Assembly (NCBI RefSeq): GCF_051014685.1 | Contig: NC_135060.1 | Span: forward strand, 1,240,001-1,304,000 | DNA: 64,000 nt | Reading direction: 5' to 3' | From: Ptiloglossa arizonensis | Lineage: Eukaryota; Arthropoda; Insecta; Hymenoptera; Colletidae | In this document: piece by piece, positions 60,559 to 64,000 of the stretch | Numbering within the stretch: position 1 is the stretch's first letter | Layout: each line of letters begins with the position of its first letter | Program-made: the position numbers and the translations under genes | The notes under the pieces: model-generated | Databases searched by the model: none | What the model saw: the letters and a program-made list of their open reading frames with translations, nothing else | What the model was told of the DNA's origin: nothing

Positions 60559-63044
60559 GCCCCCGCGTGTAACACTCTTTTGGAGATATTTGAAATTTTC
60601 GGTCAGTAATTGGGGAGACTCGACTAAAAGGTACGAGTTAAAATACTCGAGAAAGAAGAATACGTACGTGGATGTAATCCAATAAAGATCTTACGTTGAG
60701 TAAATTTATCACGAGATAGATCGAAATAATGTAAACTCTGAGAATAAAGATATGCTGGACGTACCGATCAACAAAGGATTCAATTTCATTTAATAATAAA
60801 CAATTACTCGTATCGGTTCAACGGATCCTTTTTTCTCCTATCTTGAATTCAAGGTGTGGGACGTTCGCTCGAAAATTAAAAATTTTTATTCCAAATACCG
60901 TGAATTTTTCTTTCGGAAACTTTATGTACCTCGCAGATGAAGTTTAAAAGTATAAATTATAACACGAACCAATTATTCACCGAGAGTGGTGAAAGGCGCG
61001 GAAACGATCAGTTAGTTGAATAAAATCAAGTAAATGTAAGAACACTTTATTCTCTGTATCGCCTAGAAAAATAATAATCGTGGAAGAAATGTTTTAAAGA
61101 AACAAATTTACTGTACGCAGAACATCGTACAACGGTTATTTCGTTGCCAATATTCTCTAAGAAACTAGCTTTCAAATTTTTAACAATTTTAAATTCTACC
61201 AGATTCTTTCAATTCTCTTGGCTTTTTCCATTGTACTTGTTTTTCAACCAAGAATATTTAACACGTTAACTGCCACAATGTCGTTGAATGAAATAATTCC
61301 CGAGACCTTTACACAGATGCCAGCAACGAGATAGTTTATTATTCATTTTTCTTGTTTATGAATAAACATTCAATTCACCGATGCATACTGATTTTTATTC
61401 TTCCTTCAAACGTCCACTATCCATTATTTATTCGTATACGTCCAGTGGTAAATCGTCAGCCAGAAGATAACTCGTACTTGGTCGTCGATGCGTTGAACAA
61501 ATTATTATATCGTAGATAGAATTGTTTGCAAACCAATGACTGCAGCCAAGTTCTTGAAAAAGTAAGAATAAATAGTCATCGAAACAAAAACAGAAAACGT
61601 TATTAAAACGAAACGACGTTTTATACTATAATATTTATGGCCTTCTTCGAATCGAATCTTAAATATTACACGATAAACCAATAATACATGAAGTTTTAAG
61701 AAAACGTAAAAGAATTCGTAAATAGTTACTCGGATATGAAAGACTCGAGATTGCTATCGTAGATTTTATCAAAGAAAAAGGTGGATATACTAAAATATTA
61801 CTGCAGGTATCTATTTGATTTCGTTTTTGAATAAGGTCCATCCGTTCTACGCTTTTTTCGCTCTCGACGCCTTTTCGTCGTGGCAGAATAAAATTGAAAA
61901 TAAATTTGTGAAATTAAAAATAATTCTAAAATCTGCTTCATCCGTGAGAGATTTGAAACTTTAGGAGCTGAAACTCGTCACTCGTGGAACGATAATTTTC
62001 AACTTTCAAGAGGCCGTTTCGCTTTTAACATTTATAATCGTGTATGGAAAATTATATATTTTCTAGATTCCAGTGCCTAACACTGGCACTAAAAAATTCT
62101 CCGCGTACCGATACGTCGAGGTGAACAAAGACGACAACTGGCATCGAGTTGGACTTGAAAAATAATTTCAACTCGATGATCGAAACCCCGCACCGATACA
62201 AGATTCCATAAAGTTTCACAACATTCTCGCGTTCGACAAAGAATGTCCCTACAGTTGCAGTCTGGTACTAAAATCTGCCCCGATCGATTGGATCTTGATT
62301 TTGCCGGCTAATTATCCCGCTTTATCGCGAAAATGACGTTAATGGCCGCCGAGACGAGTTTCTCTAAGGGGATGTGTCAGTGGATTCTCCTCCAACGAGG
62401 CCTGGAGGAGACGTCGGAAGGGAAATGGGGGCTGTTTTGCCCGGTATATTAATTTAATTCTTTGGATACTCGATAGATGCTGGAAAGAGAGTACGGTCGG
62501 GTGGCTGGGGGTTGGTCTCGTCGAGTTTGAATATTCATAGGAAAGAGGGAATAGAGATCGGGTGTAATAGAATTTAAATTAAGGAAGGGAGGTCGGCCGA
62601 AACTGTATGGAGAGTTCCATAATATGATAATGCTCGTCCTATCGATATATTCCTGCAGAAGACTGGCCCGCCGGGAACTGAAAATACCTCCAGAAATTGT
62701 CGTTCCGTCAATTGACCGACCGTCCTACCAAGGAAACTAATTATGGGTGCTGCTAACCCCGCGTTAATCGGCCTGCCACACCCTGGCAACGCTTTCATGC
62801 CGACAGTGTATATTTTGTCGCAACAAGTTTGCATGACTGGAAATTGAACACGTTGATTTGTTTGGATAAGCTGAAGTTTTGCGAGAAGCCAATGATCGGT
62901 GTGGCTCGAGGGTGGTAGAAAACTGGATCGAAACCGTTCGTGTCTCGAAGCTCACGACCAATCGATTATTTATTAGTCCTCTGTCCGTGAATCGTTAATT
63001 GCGATCCGTTCAAATTGATATCGATTACACGACGGATAGAAATT
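60559..63044. other. Unannotated stretch, mostly AT-rich
   Basis: The part at 60640-62100 is AT-rich and frame-poor. The part 62340-62960 is more mixed, with an 86-codon minus-strand frame (62574-62834) that has a balanced composition but no domain I recognise. No repeat or RNA gene is seen. Confidence 0.45.
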
Positions 63045-63165
63045 TTCATTTCTGCGAGGATTCCGCTAAAATTTCGTTTACCAAAAAATATTTCCGATTT
63101 TTGCGAAAGCGTAGGTGCGCGTTGCAAAAAATGTTCCCGATTTTTGTGACAAATGTGTAATATTT
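63045..63165. repeat. Degenerate tandem repeat, about 43-bp unit, 2-3 copies
   Basis: CAAAAAATATTTCCGATTTT at 63082 recurs as CAAAAAATGTTCCCGATTTT at 63125. A weaker upstream relative is TTTCTGCGAGGATTCCGC near 63050. Confidence 0.7.
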
Positions 63166-63618
63166 TCTGCAGCACGAGTTAATCCAAGAGATACGCGAGA
63201 TCGTTGTTTTACCTCGTTTCGAAATAAATCATACCGGCGGGGTTTTGAGAAATTCGAAACAAATGTCTATTCTTCGTTGCGTGCTTCGACGGAAAATCAG
63301 ATAAGCTTAAAACATAAATAATATTTCAGCACCCGGCGGTTAATGAAATATATTTCCCGTTCCGGTTGGCCGAAAACCGAGGTCAAGTTTGAAAAGAAGA
63401 AAGATGCAAACACACGCGTCTGTGATTACCACAACCGGGAAGTGGTAATGCATGTTCACTCGGAGTCGCGGCAGTCGCGCAAGTTAACAAGGTTAAATAT
63501 CTCAACCGTGTTAACGGGAACATTAACACTCCACGACCATTGCGATTAGAGACGTCCGAAGCGAAGGACTCCAACGTCGGGACGTCGGTATGAACTCTAG
63601 CGAGAGCCTGGCTGCGCG
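63166..63618. other. Unannotated stretch, no gene seen
   Basis: This is ordinary unique sequence with frames of 68 codons or fewer and no domain. Confidence 0.45.
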
Positions 63619-63660
63619 ACGGAGAGAGGGAGAGAGGGAGAGAGGGAGAGAGGGAGAGGG
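63619..63660. repeat. 8-bp microsatellite (GGAGAGAG)n
   Basis: Five tandem GGAGAGAG units form a pure purine strand of about 40 bases. Confidence 0.95.
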
Positions 63661-63945
63661 CTACGGAGGGAGCAAGAACAGGATGCCCGGAAAGTAAGAG
63701 GTTCCAGGTGGAAAAGGTGGACTTTAACTTTCGGGCAGTATTAAAAGTTCCCGAGTCGGTGGATATTTTGCCAGACGTCGGTTATTTCTCCACAATCCAC
63801 GTACCTACAGAGCTGTCTCCTGCGTTACAATGAGAAAGAACAACAGAAATTAATGTGGGTGTGAGGCGTACAATTAACTCACTGAAACAGATTAGACGAT
63901 TGGGTCTGAGTAGGGTAGTTGGATATGTTACCATCTTGTGTGTCA

Positions 63946-63968
63946 TATTATTATTATTATTATTATTT
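63946..63968. repeat. Trinucleotide microsatellite (ATT)n
   Basis: About seven ATT units lie close to the window end and are the source of an Asn string on the minus strand. Confidence 0.95.
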
Positions 63969-64000
63969 ATACACTCCGCTGTTGCAGTCATCGCGCTAAG

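Overview
This window looks like insect nuclear DNA, most likely hymenopteran (ant, bee or wasp). The evidence is moderate to low GC, abundant CpG on both strands, no bacterial operon structure, dense microsatellites, and decayed animal-type DNA transposons. I inferred the organism from composition and transposon families only; no species-diagnostic gene is present. I found no confidently identifiable host protein-coding gene, tRNA, rRNA or CRISPR array, so it is best read as intergenic DNA or a very large intron.

The clearest protein-level homologies are two transposase relics. A mariner (Tc1/mariner) pseudogene lies on the minus strand at about 43992-44330. It stays in one reading frame broken by four in-frame stops and spans the second helix-turn-helix to just past the first catalytic Asp. 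A second relic on the plus strand at 34983-35450 is an uninterrupted 155-codon frame. It resembles the C-terminal half of an arthropod DDE transposase family with a GTTGxIQPLDV signature, and it has degenerate catalytic positions and an internal deletion. A non-coding repeat occurs twice (1225-1397 and 44908-45104). The second copy runs into a foldback of about 212 bp (45089-45300) with arms of about 90-100 bp.

The rest is dominated by local sequence amplification. There are about a dozen diverged tandem duplications with units of 43-263 bp (near 1556, 4188, 17187, 18351, 22193, 25190, 33841, 40704, 54285, 55035, 56012 and 63045). There is a 33-bp minisatellite of about 19 units (6600-7230) with an inverted unit inside it, and an irregular minisatellite (40003-40345) with an inverted partner (40735-40830). 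Simple-sequence tracts are numerous: (GA)n at 38676, trinucleotides at 53767, 41411 and 63946, hexamers at 12913 and 24825, a 9-mer at 56683, an 8-mer at 63619, a 10-mer at 60523, and T27 at 9297. G-runs at 2303, 18111, 30831 (minus strand) and 53419 have G-quadruplex potential.

GC-richer islands (about 13280-14500, 22650-23750, 28020-28620, 30400-31180, 46860-47230, 53270-54130, 58140-58610) are where missed exons or control elements would most plausibly lie. The two least bad coding candidates are a 170-codon frame at 56979-57488 and a Cys-containing frame at 58380-58616 behind an acceptor-like CAG. Both are weak.
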